This document shows positions 1 through 11,108 of a DNA stretch of 64,000 bases, piece by piece (the first letter of the stretch is position 1; each line of letters begins with the position of its first letter). Origin of the DNA: Lithospermum erythrorhizon (taxonomy: Eukaryota; Streptophyta; Magnoliopsida; Boraginales; Boraginaceae). The stretch is taken from NCBI GenBank assembly GCA_019722365.1, contig JADFUC010001734.1, positions 1 to 64,000 of the forward strand, given 5' to 3'. Under the pieces are notes generated by a model, which did not search any database, was not told where the DNA came from, and was given only the letters and a program-made list of their open reading frames with translations. Both the position numbers and the translations under genes were made by a program.

Positions 1-1045
1 ATAAATACTTCGTTTCAGTTACGTATTGCTTGGCGTCGGCAGACTAGGCAGATGTCACGGTGATGTTAGAGTTAAGTGGGAGTCAGTATGTATCTATTGT
101 GTTATGTGAACAAATATCTAAATATTGTTGCTTCTTATATTCAGTATATTTGTTTTACTAGCGATACATATGTTTATATTTACATATAATATATATACAT
201 GTATTGTATCCTCAGTGAAAGTTAAGTCTAGTTGGTTTATGTACCTATTCAAGCAGAAACATAGGATAGTGGGCACCCAATTGAGATCTTGATAGTTGAC
301 ATTATATGACTAACATGGTGTTTGGTCAAAGTTAGGACTTCACCCGATGCATTGACTGGGGCTGGCATGACGAAGCAATTCTATAGAAGTATATACGTGA
401 TACCTATGATATTTGTTTGAAATTTTGGTTAAGCAATTGTTAAAAGTATAAATATATATACATGTTATATAAACTCATTAACGACTGCAAATAGCGTCAT
501 TAAAGTCATGATAAATTGTATTATTTGGAATTGGATTCCTCATATGTGTGATATACGTGGAGGTGGGTTATAGCAGTTGATGAATATGGGTGAGTTGCTG
601 AATGTCTCAGTGTAAGCGTCGTGTAACATTGTGTAAAATCTGTGTTTTAGATTAATGTACGTGCATATGATATATATATCAGTATATATGGTGATTGAGT
701 ATTTGTATTCAACTTCAATTGTCTTCCTATTCTACATGTTGGCGTTCGTACTGAGTTTCTAGGGTACGTGGTGGTGAGGCGGTTTTGTGGAATCATAGGT
801 GAGCGGTGAGTGGCATAGGAAGTCCTCATGGTCATACTCTTGTTTGGTGGGTTGTATTATATTGACGAGTCTGTTTCATACTTTCCTTATGATGTGTTTT
901 TGGGTTTTGGCCACGTTGTCCAGTTATTTTTTGTTGGATGTCTTGTTTGAACATAGGGAAATAGGAGCTTTATTTGATAATGTAGTTCAGTTGTGTGATG
1001 TAACCTCGGGCGGCAGGGCCTGGTTAGGGAGTCTTTATGGTGTCT
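1..1045 (+). repeat. Gypsy element A, 5' LTR (3' portion only)
   Basis: This stretch is co-linear with 6740-7400. Shared landmarks in the same order are the TGTGTGATATACGTGGAGGT block (541 and 6760), CGTCGTGTAACATTGT (619 and 6867), the ATGTACGTGCATATGATATAT block (655 and 6935), GGGTTGTATTATATTG (847 and 7197) and CGGGCGGC near the end (1008 and 7383). The copy at 5020-7410 is preceded by a polyprotein C-terminus, so it is the 3' LTR and this is the matching 5' LTR, cut off by the window edge. It contains no gene. The 3' boundary is estimated from where the similarity fades. Confidence 0.7.
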
Positions 1046-2120
1046 GTGTGGTTATGTGCCTAGGTTGATGGTTAGGGGTTGTTTCAGGTCTGTTCGGGTA
1101 GGTCTTGCGGAGGAGGCGTGAGGCTGAGAGGTGCAGAAAATGTGGACAAGCATTGGGTAAGAGTGATGAGCCTAGTGTCGGGCCACAAGATTGGGGTAAA
1201 TATTGGTGGAGGTCGAGGGCCATTAGTGCTGTGTGGACCATGTTAAAGTTGGTGGGAGAATGTACACCGATCTTTGATTGCGGTTAGTGGGACTGCAGAG
1301 AGAGGTGATCCGGCTTGACAGGGTTATAGCCTAGAAAGTTGGTGATCTACACCCGTCTACTTCGGAGAGCAAATCCTCTTGAGGGAAGAGGTTAGAGATT
1401 GAGGCCAGAATGGTGGGAGATCCGCACCGAGGTTGTCACACAAAGACTATACAACTTTCCACTTGAACTAGTGAATGATGCCTTACGAGGTGAGATGGAT
1501 TTGGTGATGTCCGATTAGTGGGGAGAAAAAGAGGAGATTTGTTATTTAAGATGGGTGGCAGTCGAGGTTCGGTTTGACCGTTACAGCTGATGGTGTTTAT
1601 GGGTGTTTTAAGTTGTAGTAAACTGATCTTCTTTTTCATCTGGTAGGCAGAGGAGGCTATCAAGGAAGTCGTGGAGGTGATCTAGCGGTGAAACAGTTGG
1701 GAGTAGTCGGGGTAGTAAGTTCTGTAGGGAGGTTGGTTTGGGGGCACTGGTCAGTAGGCGGAATATTTGCGTTACTTGACAGGGAAGCTCAAGATTCCCC
1801 CAGGTGGTCCACAGTGCTCTACATTTGTCTGGTTCAGACTCTATATTCTTTGTTTTCCTCAAACTGTTAAATTCTTGCTAGACCACTTCTAATTTAACAA
1901 GTTTAAGTACTATATTAGTAATGCTGGAGATAGATTGTTCTGGGTGTGATTTTGATCTTATTACGGGAATGGATTAGTTGGGGAGACAGCTCTAAGGTGA
2001 TAGATTGTCATCTTAAGAAGGTGAAATATCTAGTCTGGTAAATCTAGATCTTACCAAGTGATGAAAATTCTTTCCTCTTGTCTGTTTCACGCCTTAGTTG
2101 AAGATGCTAGTAGGTCATCA
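1046..2120 (+). pseudogene. Gypsy element A, gag to protease region, unreadable
   Basis: This interval lies between the 5' LTR and a recognisable reverse transcriptase, where gag, zinc knuckle and protease should be. No frame stays open for more than about 90 codons, and I could not identify a CCHC knuckle or a protease motif. The assignment rests on position only. Both strands carry short open stretches that look like chance. Confidence 0.45.
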
Positions 2121-2870
2121 TCATGTGAGGAGAATTCGTCCCAGGAGGTATGTTGTGAGAGGAGAATATGTTGATGTGTTCTGATGGGTTTGGGTTTCCT
2201 CCGGTCTGCGAGAGGTGGGTTTCCATAGAATTAATTCCTCGTACTACTCGATTTCCATGACACCTTATAGAAGCTCTGCGGAGTTGAAGGAATTGAAAAG
2301 CATAATTGCGAGGAATTGTTGGATAAAGGGGATTCATTCGACCCAAGTAGTTCACACCTTGGGGTGCTCGGTGTTATTTGTCGAAGAAGGATGGACGGAT
2401 CTTTGAGGTTGTGTATCGATTATGACAGGTTGAACAAAGTAACAATTAAGAATCGATATCCGTTGCCTAAATTGATGATGTTTGATCAATTAGGGATGCC
2501 AGGAATTATTTTCTAAAAGATTGACTTGAGTCGGGCTACCATCAGTTGAGGATTAAGAGGATGATGTATAAATTCAGGCGTGGAGAACAGGTATGGGCAC
2601 TACGAGTTTTAGTAGCTGTGGGTTGACAAATGCCCTGCGGACCTTATAGATGGTGTTCGCTCTTACTTGGATAAATTTGTGGTGGTGTTCATTGGCGATA
2701 TTTTAAGTATATTCTGGTAGTGAGGGAGGCATAGAAGAACATTTGAGAATGGTCTTTGGAGACTTTGAGGAAAAATAGATTGTATGCTAAATTTTCCAAG
2801 TGTGAATTACAGGGTTGAGAAAAGTGCAGTTTAAAGGAAGCATGTAGTTAGGAGGAATAGTGTTGATCCT
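2121..2870 (+). pseudogene. Gypsy element A, reverse transcriptase fragment
   Basis: Translated in shifting frames, this gives the usual Ty3/gypsy RT series. It starts with a VVREYVDVFSDGFGFPP-like run (2150), then [12 protein letters not shown] (2260), then SSSHLG and VLFV (2345-2380), then [20 protein letters not shown] (2393-2452). GYHQLRIKR (2533) and a DKFVVVFIGDIL stretch (2670-2705) follow, the last in place of the usual FIDDIL. The catalytic pair therefore reads G-D, not D-D, and several frameshifts interrupt the frame, so no active enzyme can be made. Integrase follows RT and RNase H, as in Ty3/gypsy elements. Confidence 0.85.
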
Positions 2871-3430
2871 CAAAGGTTGAAGGCTGTGATGAATTAGGAG
2901 CGACCGCTAGTGTTGCTGAAATACGGAGTTTTACGGGTCTAGCGGGATCTTATCGGAGATTTATCTGAAGACTTCTCAGTATTGCCACGCCCCGTGACGG
3001 TTGAAACTAGAAAAGAAATTTTGTTTGGGTGAGGATTGTGAGCAGTGCTTCAATGAGTTGAAAGAATTGTGTCTTCGTCGGGGCCAGGTGGCTATGTGTG
3101 TATAGTGATCGTCAGCATGGGGTTGGGATGTGTGCTAATGCGGTATGGTAAGGTATTGGCGTATGCATCGCTGACAGTGAGAAATCATAGAAAAACTATC
3201 CAACACGATTTGGAGTTAGGCGCTGTGTGTTCGCACTTAAGATTTGGAGGCATTATTTGTATGGGGTGACTTGCAAAATTTTACTGATCTGAGAGTTTGA
3301 AATATAGAACACAGAGAGATTTGAACTTTGAGGCGTGAAGGTGGATGGGTACTCAATGATTATGATGTTTCCATTAATTATCATCAAATGAATATGGTGG
3401 GCGATGCATTGAGTCGTAAGGGGAAGATTA
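2871..3430 (+). pseudogene. Gypsy element A, RNase H fragment
   Basis: The run from about 3060 to 3300 reads as the plant gypsy RNase H block with frameshifts: a VYSDRQHG-like strand, GCVLMRYGKVLAYAS, HDLELGAV, then [17 protein letters not shown] after restoring frame. Position 3390-3425 carries the usual DALSRK tail (a VVGDALSRK-like read). It sits directly between RT and integrase. Stops and single-base shifts make it non-coding. Confidence 0.8.
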
Positions 3431-4540
3431 AGAGGCCATTAAATGAAATGAAACAACAGTTAATTTGGTGAGGTAGGTAGTGTTTGTTAGCTGCAATAAA
3501 GGGTTAGGCCGGTTCTTGTTGATCGAATCTTTGGAGAGGACCTTAAAAGATGAGAAATTACAAAAATAACGGGGAAGTGAAAGAGCGAGGCAGAATCGAG
3601 ACTTTGTGGTGAGAGGATGGAGCTCTTGTTCATGGTAGATTATTAGTTCACTTATTCTCGGGAGTTGAAATTTTGGATGAGGCTCATAGCCTTCATACAT
3701 TATGCATCACAAGTGGTACAAAGTGTGAGAGACTTAAAGCAGAGTGTATTGGTGGCTGACGGAAAATTGCTGAATTTGTATCAAAATGTACGACACATCG
3801 TGGTGAATCAGGCACGGCGTCCGGGGCTATTGCAACCCCTTCCTATTCGAGTGGACTTGGGGCATGATACGATGGACTTTGTTTTTGGACTTCGAGGACT
3901 TTGAGAAAGAATGATGGCATTTGGGTCATAGTGGATAGTATCGAAATCGGCTCGTTTAGCACCAATTAAATGCGACTCACGGTGCGGCGGTTAGAGGTTG
4001 TATGTGGATCAAGTTGTGCGGTGCATGGGTGCCGGTATCCATTATGATCGAGATGCTAGATTCCTCAGTTGGAAAGGATTTGGCTTGATGGGGACGAGGG
4101 TCGATTTGGGTACATCGTTTCGTCCCACACGGTCAGGATAGGCGTCGGAGAGGAGCAATTCAAGCGTTGGGAGATATATTTGCGGGCACGTGTGTTGAAT
4201 TTTCCGGAGGTGGGATGATGAATTGCCTAAAATGGAGTTTGCATATAATAATAGTTCCAGCGCCCGGTATTGGGATGGCACCATTTGAAGCATTATCACG
4301 ATGTAGGACTCAGGTTCTTTGGAATGAAGTGAGATGAAAATTAATGGTTGAGTTGGTGGAAGATCGATCAGAAAATAAAATTGATCTGTGACACACGAGA
4401 AATTAGGCAGATGAGCAGGAATGTATGCGGATGCGTCGTCGAGATTTAACTTTGAAATTGGTGATAAAGTATTCTGAGAATATCCCCATGGAAAGGTGTG
4501 GAAATTTGAGATTCGAGGAAGAGAGAGAGAGGAAAGTTGG
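3431..4540 (+). pseudogene. Gypsy element A, integrase fragment
   Basis: Fragments of the integrase core are readable in order. A DEAHSLHYASQ-like zinc-finger piece is near 3676. A DGIWVIVDSI piece, matching the family's DAIWVIVDRLTKSAHF strand, is near 3913. Next come a PVSIMIERDARFLSWK read (4030-4080), a GTSFRPTRSG read corresponding to the usual HPQTDG block (4110-4140), and a PKMEFAYNNSF-like run (4228-4260). The reading frame changes repeatedly and contains stops. Confidence 0.8.
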
Positions 4541-5019
4541 AGCCCAGATATATCGGTCCATTGAGATTTTTGAGGCGGGGATTGGTCCGATAACTATCGT
4601 TTAGCGTTACTCGGCCATTGAATAGAATTCATAAATGTTTTCCATGTGTCACATTTGAAGTATATCCCAGACGAATCCCATATCTTAGAGTCACAACGGT
4701 GGGCTGGGAGAGGATGCTACGTATGAAGAGAAACCCGATTGAAAATTCTTGATCGTAAGGAAAAGTGTTGCGGAATAAAGTTGTGGCTTTAGTAGAGGTG
4801 TTGGCTGAAATCAGCGAGTGGAGGAAGCTCGTGGGAGCGAGAGGAGGATGCTCGAGGCTTCGGTATCCACATCTTTTTCGGAAAGCGAAGGTTAGTTCTT
4901 AAACTTTGTACTATAACATGTATAGTGTATGAATTACTATGAGGTTGAATAAGTGTATTGGAGTGCGAGTGCGTGGGTGTTAAGTAAATTCGAGGGCGAA
5001 ATTTTATAAGGTGATAGAA
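4541..5019 (+). pseudogene. Gypsy element A, polyprotein C-terminus
   Basis: After integrase the sequence gives a PRYIGPFEI-like run (about 4535-4570), then an NRIHKCFPCVTFEVYP stretch that corresponds to NVFHVSHLKKYIPD after frame restoration (4627-4680). It ends with an ILDRKEKVLRNKVVALV read (4750-4795) and RYPHLF (4863-4880). In plant gypsy elements of the chromovirus-like Tekay group these blocks lie at the very end of the polyprotein. The 3' LTR begins shortly after, at about 5020. Confidence 0.7.
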
Positions 5020-7410
5020 TGAAACCGCCGTTTCCTTACTAATATTATATTGATAGTATATAAGTTTCGATTGATATTCGAGGAAAATTTAATTTTGAGG
5101 ATTGAGTAATGGAGAATTTAACAAAAGCAGTGAGTTGGTGGTATATTTAGGTTTATGGTGGACCGGTGATAGTATAAATGATTTCGGAATAAAATCGATG
5201 TACCGAGACTTGTATTATATGAGTAGTAGTTCATGTTATGGAAAACTTTACAGTTGGAAACGGTTTCATTGCAATTTAAGTACGAAAAGTGGAGAAATAA
5301 ACCGAACAAGCAGGATTTAAGTCATTTTAAAATACCATCTATCATCTTCATCATTTTCCAAACACACAAAATCTTCTCTTTCTCTCTCCTCATGGCGATT
5401 GTCACCCTTCCCGCTTTATAAAAATTTTTCTTCCGTTTCACCAAATGATTGTAAACACTTGAGAACAAAGGGATTATTGATTTTTCTTCTCCTCGTCGTC
5501 CTCATCACATCTAGGTAAGAATTATTGAATGTTTTGGGATATTTCTTGAGTTCTTGTAGAGTTGACTTTTATGAATGTTGGTTGACTTTTAGATCTTGAA
5601 ATTATAATGGTATAGAAATGTTATCTGAGTACCGGTGAGGGGATTAGCGATGATTTTGAGTAGTTTTTGAGGTTAGAAAGTGGTGTAAGTTGCATGTTGA
5701 CTTTTGTTGACTTTTCTTAAATTGACATTAAATGGTAATATGAGATCAAAGGACTTTAATATAGTTGAATTGAATATAAATTGTTGGTTTGGATATGGAT
5801 AGGTAGAGATTTGGTTGAGGAAGTTTGGAAAGAAGTTCGTATGGTAATTAGTGCTTGAATTGGAGTTGTATTTAATGGGTTAATTAGTTGTTAATTTATT
5901 TCTAGATTGATTAGAATATTACTTAAGATGTTATTATTTGGGGTAATTAGGTGATGGCGAATCTTGAGATTTTAAGTTGGCGATTTGAATATAGTTATGT
6001 GGGAATGTTATAGCTGATATCAATCTTGGGAATAGATTCCTTGCTAAGAGTTATAAATTCGAATCGTGAGACGTGGTATAAAACTTGGGGTACACATATA
6101 TGTTAAGAGAGGACTCTATGGAATGTATTATAATATCTAATTTCTTTGAATAGGAATTGAGCAGGTTACAGCACGGCACTAGTCATTGGTACTACTTTTG
6201 GGACTTGAGGTGAGTACAAATCTCACGATGGGGACCTTTCCTTATATATATATCATATTTATATTTTCATGTATTGTTTGAGACTATTACGATATGTGTA
6301 TTGTGTGGCTATGATTGATATTATGTGGAAATTGTGATTTACAGGTATATTATGAAATAAGCGAGATTTGATTGACATTATGAGATAACTATGATTATGA
6401 AGCATGTTATGACATAATTGAAGTTATGAGTTACATTATGAGATAGTTTTGGATGTAATTCATGTTATGAAATTGTGTGTGTGCTTGTGTATAATATTGG
6501 TATTAATAAATGTGTGATTGCTTATGTGTTATTTGCGGAGCGGTGGTGACCCGACCGGAGGTTTGGTGTGGTGTACATGTATTGTGTGGGTAGCCGTGGA
6601 TTCGGGAGGTTTGGTGTGATATCTTAGCGTTAGAATTCAACCAACCTCGGTCGGAGGATGGTGGTGGAGGCCCCGTCTAAATTATTTCGGAGGTGGATTC
6701 TCGTGTGTGTATTATTTGGAGGTGGATTCTTTCATGTGTGTATTATTTGGAGGTGGATTCCTCATATGTGTATATACGTGGAGGTGATTCCTCCTTGATG
6801 ACTTTGTGTGTTGAATTGTTCCACTTAAATAGAATATGCATTAGTTATGAATATAATCTCGGGTGTAAAAGCGTCGTGTAACATTGTATAAGAAAATCTA
6901 TGTGATATGTGGGCAGTTATTTTAGTACCACGATTAATGTATGTGCATATGATATATTTATATATATATAAGCATGAATATATATGATGGAATCGTCGCT
7001 GTTATTTGTATTCAACAGGCAATAGGCGACTCCTATTCTCACATGGTAGGCGTTTCATGCAGGTTTCTAGGAGTGATCGTTGAGGTGGTGAGGAAGCGGT
7101 TTCTTTAATTTCGCGTGGAGATCGTAGGTGAGGCGGTGGTGGCGTAAAGATCTCGTCGATCGTTTTCTTTGTTGAAAATTTGTATATTTGAGGTAGTGGG
7201 TTGTATTATATTGGCAGTCTGTTGTCCTTACTTTCCTTATGATGTATTTTGGTTGTGTGTCCGTTATTTTTGTTGGATGTCTTTGTTGGAACTGCGATGG
7301 AAATAGGAGCTTTATTTTGATAATGTCGGTTATGTTGTTATTGTATCAACTCAGTATAAGGAGTTGTTAATGATCTTAACACCGGGCGGCGACTTGGGGT
7401 GGTCGTTACG
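5020..7410 (+). repeat. Gypsy element A, 3' LTR
   Basis: The LTR of about 2.4 kb starts after a TTTATAAGG-type run (5004-5012) and ends near GTCGTTACG (7403-7410). It repeats the 5' copy at 1-1045. Inside are four GTTGACTTTT motifs (5561, 5581, 5696, 5706), the last two in direct tandem. A set of about 28-bp imperfect repeats around GGAGGTGGATTC lies at 6690-6795. Open frames in it are short and look accidental. Confidence 0.75.
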
Positions 7411-7414
7411 CCGG

Positions 7415-8390
7415 AAGCGAAACACAAAGTCCATGGTGATCTTCTCCCGTCCATTCGGGTATGATGCGGTTGTAGCGACCCAGCGGATAGTTTATGGTCA
7501 ATCTTGACACATTGACAAAATTAAACGCCAGCTACAAAATCAGCAATTTCTTTCTTCGTTCGGCCACCAATAGTTCTCTGCAAATTTGATACATGCCGTA
7601 CTTCTGGATGCATAGAAGTATGAAGCATTGAACTTTCATCCAAGATCTCACTTTTTAGGTCGGAAAAGTAGGGCACAACCACTCGCTCTCCTAAACGCAG
7701 AATACCATCATCGCCCACCGTAAACTCAGGTTTACCTCTCTCTTTCGCTTCCTCGATCAGGCCTCGCACTTTCCCATCTTTCTTTTGCATTTCTCTATTT
7801 TATCTATGCTTGAATTCTGCCGTATAGGCCAATAAAGAACCATAACCTCCCTACCTCAAAGTTTTTGTCTGTTCAACTTCATCTTTTGGCTCCTTCGCTT
7901 TCCTTTTTCGGCTTAAAGCATACGCCCACCATTTGCTTTCCCGGATGATGCTTTCCCGTTCGTCACGTCGTAGTCAATCGAAACTTCTGTCCACGCTTGA
8001 CATCTCAATTCAGCTCCTGTGGTGGTGATATGCTAAAACTCTTATATACCTTAAATATTTGGCATTTAACCCCATACAAGTAGTGTCTCCAAATTTTCAA
8101 AGCGAAAACAATCGCGGCCAACTCCAAGTCATGGGTAGGATAATTCTTCATGATTCTTCAATTAATAGAAGCATATCAAATTACACTTCCCATTTTACTT
8201 GATACCTTTAACCCACGATGTGAAGCATCGTTGCTTTATCACATACCCTATTTCACATGTGTTAGTGTCAACAACTGGTCTTTGTAGTCAATCTCCTCTT
8301 ATTTCATTGAAGCAGGCATTACCTCTTCCTTGAACAAAATTTTGCTTCGCATCCAACTTGGTCATCGGAGCAGCGATTAACGAAAAGTCT
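7415..8390 (-). pseudogene. Gypsy element B, integrase N-terminus and RNase H
   Basis: On the - strand, 7790-7521 reads as the integrase zinc-binding region: FTVGDDGILRLGERVVVPYF, then SEILDESSMLHTSMHPEVRHVSNLQRTI, then KKEIADFVAG. This is the H-H part of the HHCC finger region. Upstream on the same strand, 8165-8030 gives [19 protein letters not shown] in shifted frame, the RNase H hallmark. Integrase stops at about 7521 and the element then abuts LTR A, so the integrase core, the polyprotein end and the 3' LTR are missing. Confidence 0.85.
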
Positions 8391-9100
8391 TGTATGAATC
8401 TTACGTAATACCGGTTATTCCCAGAAACTTCTCACCTGGGTTGCCAGAAGGCCTCTCCCAATTCATCACCGCTTCCACCTTTTGTGGGTCCACACTAACA
8501 CCCTCGCCCGAGATAACATGACCCAAGAATTGTACATTTCCCAACCAAAATTCACACTTTGAAAACTTCGCGTACAACTTGTTTGCCCGTAAGATCTCCA
8601 ATACTTTCCTCAAATGCTCGTCATGTTCCAACTCACTCCTGGAATAGATTAAGATGTCATCAATAAATACAACCACGAACTTATCCAAGAACTCCCGAAA
8701 AACACGGTTCATCAGGTCCATGAAGTTCTTTGGGGCATTGGTGAAACCAAAGCGGCATCGCGAGAACTTCATGGTGTCCATTATCTTTGTTCGAAAGAGT
8801 TTGATATCATCTTCCTTAATCCTTAATTGAGTGATATCCGGGCCTCAAATCAATTTTTGAAAAGGACCTTTATCATCGGTTGATCCCGAAAGGTCATGTC
8901 GATCATAACTTAGCAATTGCGATTTTTAATAGTCACTTTGTTATTGCCGGTAGTAATACAAAGCACAAAACCGTTCCGTCTTTAGCTACCCAGCTGAACA
9001 ATGTTTGGGCATCCCGAGAATAACCGACTGATAAGCCCCTTCTCATAACTCCTACAATTGCGTATTCAACTCCTTCAACTCTCTTTAGGAGCCATTAAAT
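8391..9100 (-). pseudogene. Gypsy element B, reverse transcriptase
   Basis: The best preserved RT in the window. An open run of 126 codons (8781-8401) contains [18 protein letters not shown], then the catalytic FIDDILIYSRSELEHDEHL with both aspartates. YAKFSKCEFWLG, VQFLGHVISGEGVSVDP and KVEAVMNWERP follow. Upstream (9080-8800) the N-terminal RT blocks can be read only with frameshifts. It belongs to the Ty3/gypsy superfamily, in the same general plant group as element A. Frame breaks on both sides mean no full polyprotein exists. Confidence 0.9.
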
Positions 9101-9800
9101 ACGGTGCCATAGATATGGGTGCCGTTCGATGCCAACTTAATTAAATCTACGATGGGTAGTCACCAGCAAATCTTTCGGAAACACATCTCGAATTCTATAC
9201 AATCAGGACATTTTAAGCTTAGGTTCATCTTGTCAAATCCATTACATAACCCAAATACCCAATACATCCCTTGTTCAATAACTTACGAGCTTCTAATCTC
9301 CGAGATCAAACAAGATGGTAAAACTCTCCTATCCCAACTGACTTCATTAATTGACCTATCGGGGCTAGTAAACACAATCTCCTTACGGTGACAATTTATT
9401 CTGACATGGTGTTTCCCCAACCAATCCATTCCCAAATCAAGTCACAATCACCAACAAAGGGTAATAGATCCACTTCCTATTACATGATTAATAAACACTT
9501 AAAGGACAATTTCTATAAACCTCGATTGCTTGTGGGCCTCCCCGCGGTGTCACATTATTATTAAAAATTTTCTAGAACTTCGTAACTCCAAGATAGCTTT
9601 TTAGAAAGTTAGGTGATATAAAGAGTGTGTGGCTCGAGGAATTAGGCTTAATGCAGCGGTATCAGGGTCAGCCTCAAAGAATGAAGTCTTTGTCACCGTT
9701 CACCGAAGATATCTCGTGCCTCGCATTGCGTATTTGCGTTAATGTACGCCACGCAGTGCTCCATTGATGATCTACCACCAACTCACCAAATTACGTAGTC
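9101..9800 (-). pseudogene. Gypsy element B, protease and RT-linker region
   Basis: On the - strand, 9440-9350 reads DLGMDWLGKHHVRINCHRKE with one shift, the conserved strand after the gypsy protease active site. It is followed by IVFTSPDRSI. Further toward 9119 the frame reads a LPSCLISEIRS-like linker before RT. The D-S/T-G protease triad itself was not located with certainty. Order (gag, protease, RT) and strand agree with neighbouring parts of the same element. Confidence 0.65.
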
Positions 9801-10690
9801 ACCAAGCGTCCACCTCGACTACACGGATACCTCTCTGTGTGTCGAAGCGGAAGTGTTGCTCACTGTGCCCCGTAAGAAAGGGGCTTGCATTCGCTTAAAA
9901 TGCCCCTGACATAGAAACCAGTTACCCTCTGGTGTTGACAATCTCTGCTTATGCCCTGCTTGTAGCTGCGAACATGCACATCTGCCGGAACACCGAAATA
10001 CCACCATGAAAACCACTCATTCTAGGAGGTACACGAGACGCTGAGAAAGCCCTAAAATGCAGGTGATGGGTGTACGAAATAGCTCTGCCACTGGCCAGTC
10101 TTCTCACAGGAATCCCACAATAGGTATGGCCTGCAGCTCCCGTTCACATGAGACCTCCTCACAAATTTCACCTCTAGATTCAGCTATATCTCTCCCACTT
10201 CTAGCCTTTGCATTCCTCAGCTGGTGGCGGGTGTAAAATAAAAGCCAGGGGCAGTCTCTGCAATGCGTAGTCTCGGCCTGACGAAAACCCGCGATCCTCT
10301 ATAGCTCAGTGGGGTACACTCCCGGAATCAAACGGCACAAGTCGCTAAACCTCTCTTCATACCCATCAACTGTCCTCTCTCCCTGTTGCATCTGAACCAA
10401 CTCCCTCTCCATCGCATACATATGAGTCTCCAAACAGAAATTTTGCCTAAAGAGTTCCCGAATCAATCCATCTCTCCCCAACCACCAAATCTTTGTGGAC
10501 ATGGTTCCATAATACAGCTCCTCCCGACAAATTTTTGTGAACTTCACCTTCAACTCGTCCCCCAAACCCATTGGTTCAAACTTATTCTCTAATGCCTCCA
10601 AGGAGGTCGATCGCTGACATCCCGGTGTTGCGGCCTCTAATTTCGGGTGGTCACTTGAGGCATCTAGCAATTTGGTCAGATCTCCCGCCT
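9801..10690 (-). pseudogene. Gypsy element B, gag with degenerate zinc knuckle
   Basis: The open run 10670-10299 (123 codons) contains the core of a plant gypsy gag. It has a REFRQNF-like segment (read as ELFRQNF), then METHMYAMERELVQMQQGERTVDGYEERFSDLCRLIP, matching the family's EFLNLKQGDMTVAEYERRFSEL block. Downstream on the - strand, 10000-9940 shows a C-x2-C...H...C remnant (FRCSGRCA...GHKQ), a decayed CCHC knuckle. Gag proteins of this type package the element's RNA in cytoplasmic particles. No single frame links gag to pol here. Confidence 0.8.
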
Positions 10691-11108
10691 CTCGGAGTGC
10701 CCTTCTTTGGAGTCAGTATTGAAGCTGCGCCACTCCCCTTGCCTCTCCAAAATCCTCATACTCGACTCATCAGAGTAATCCTCACAGACCAGTTGCAAAC
10801 AAAACCTACTTGCGTCCCTTCCTCACAGCTCCACGAGCTGCCTCTAGCGCCCACCTCTAAGATACCACCATGGGCTCTTCCCGGCATCACCCCTACCAAC
10901 ACTAGTCTCGGCCTCTACTCTGGCTTTCCCCACCCACTAGCGGGTCCCTTTGATTCGATGCGCCAAACTCAACTCTCGGTGGCATCCTCAGTCTCACAGA
11001 AGATAAAATAATTTAGACTCATGACACAAAATTTTACAAGACTCTAGGCAGTAGGCCTGTAGCACCTGAGAACCAGTTAAAAATGAAACTACAGCACATT
11101 ACCATAAT
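10691..11108 (-). other. Gypsy element B, 5' leader and gag start
   Basis: The segment lies between the recognisable gag core and the inner edge of the 5' LTR on the - strand. It should contain the primer-binding site and the gag N-terminus. I could not identify a clear PBS or start codon. The open + strand run 10571-11011 overlaps gag in antisense and has no recognisable domain. Confidence 0.5.

Noticed and set aside
6690..6795. CRISPR-like array
   Set aside because: The units are adjacent LTR tandem repeats without unique spacers, in a plant retrotransposon.
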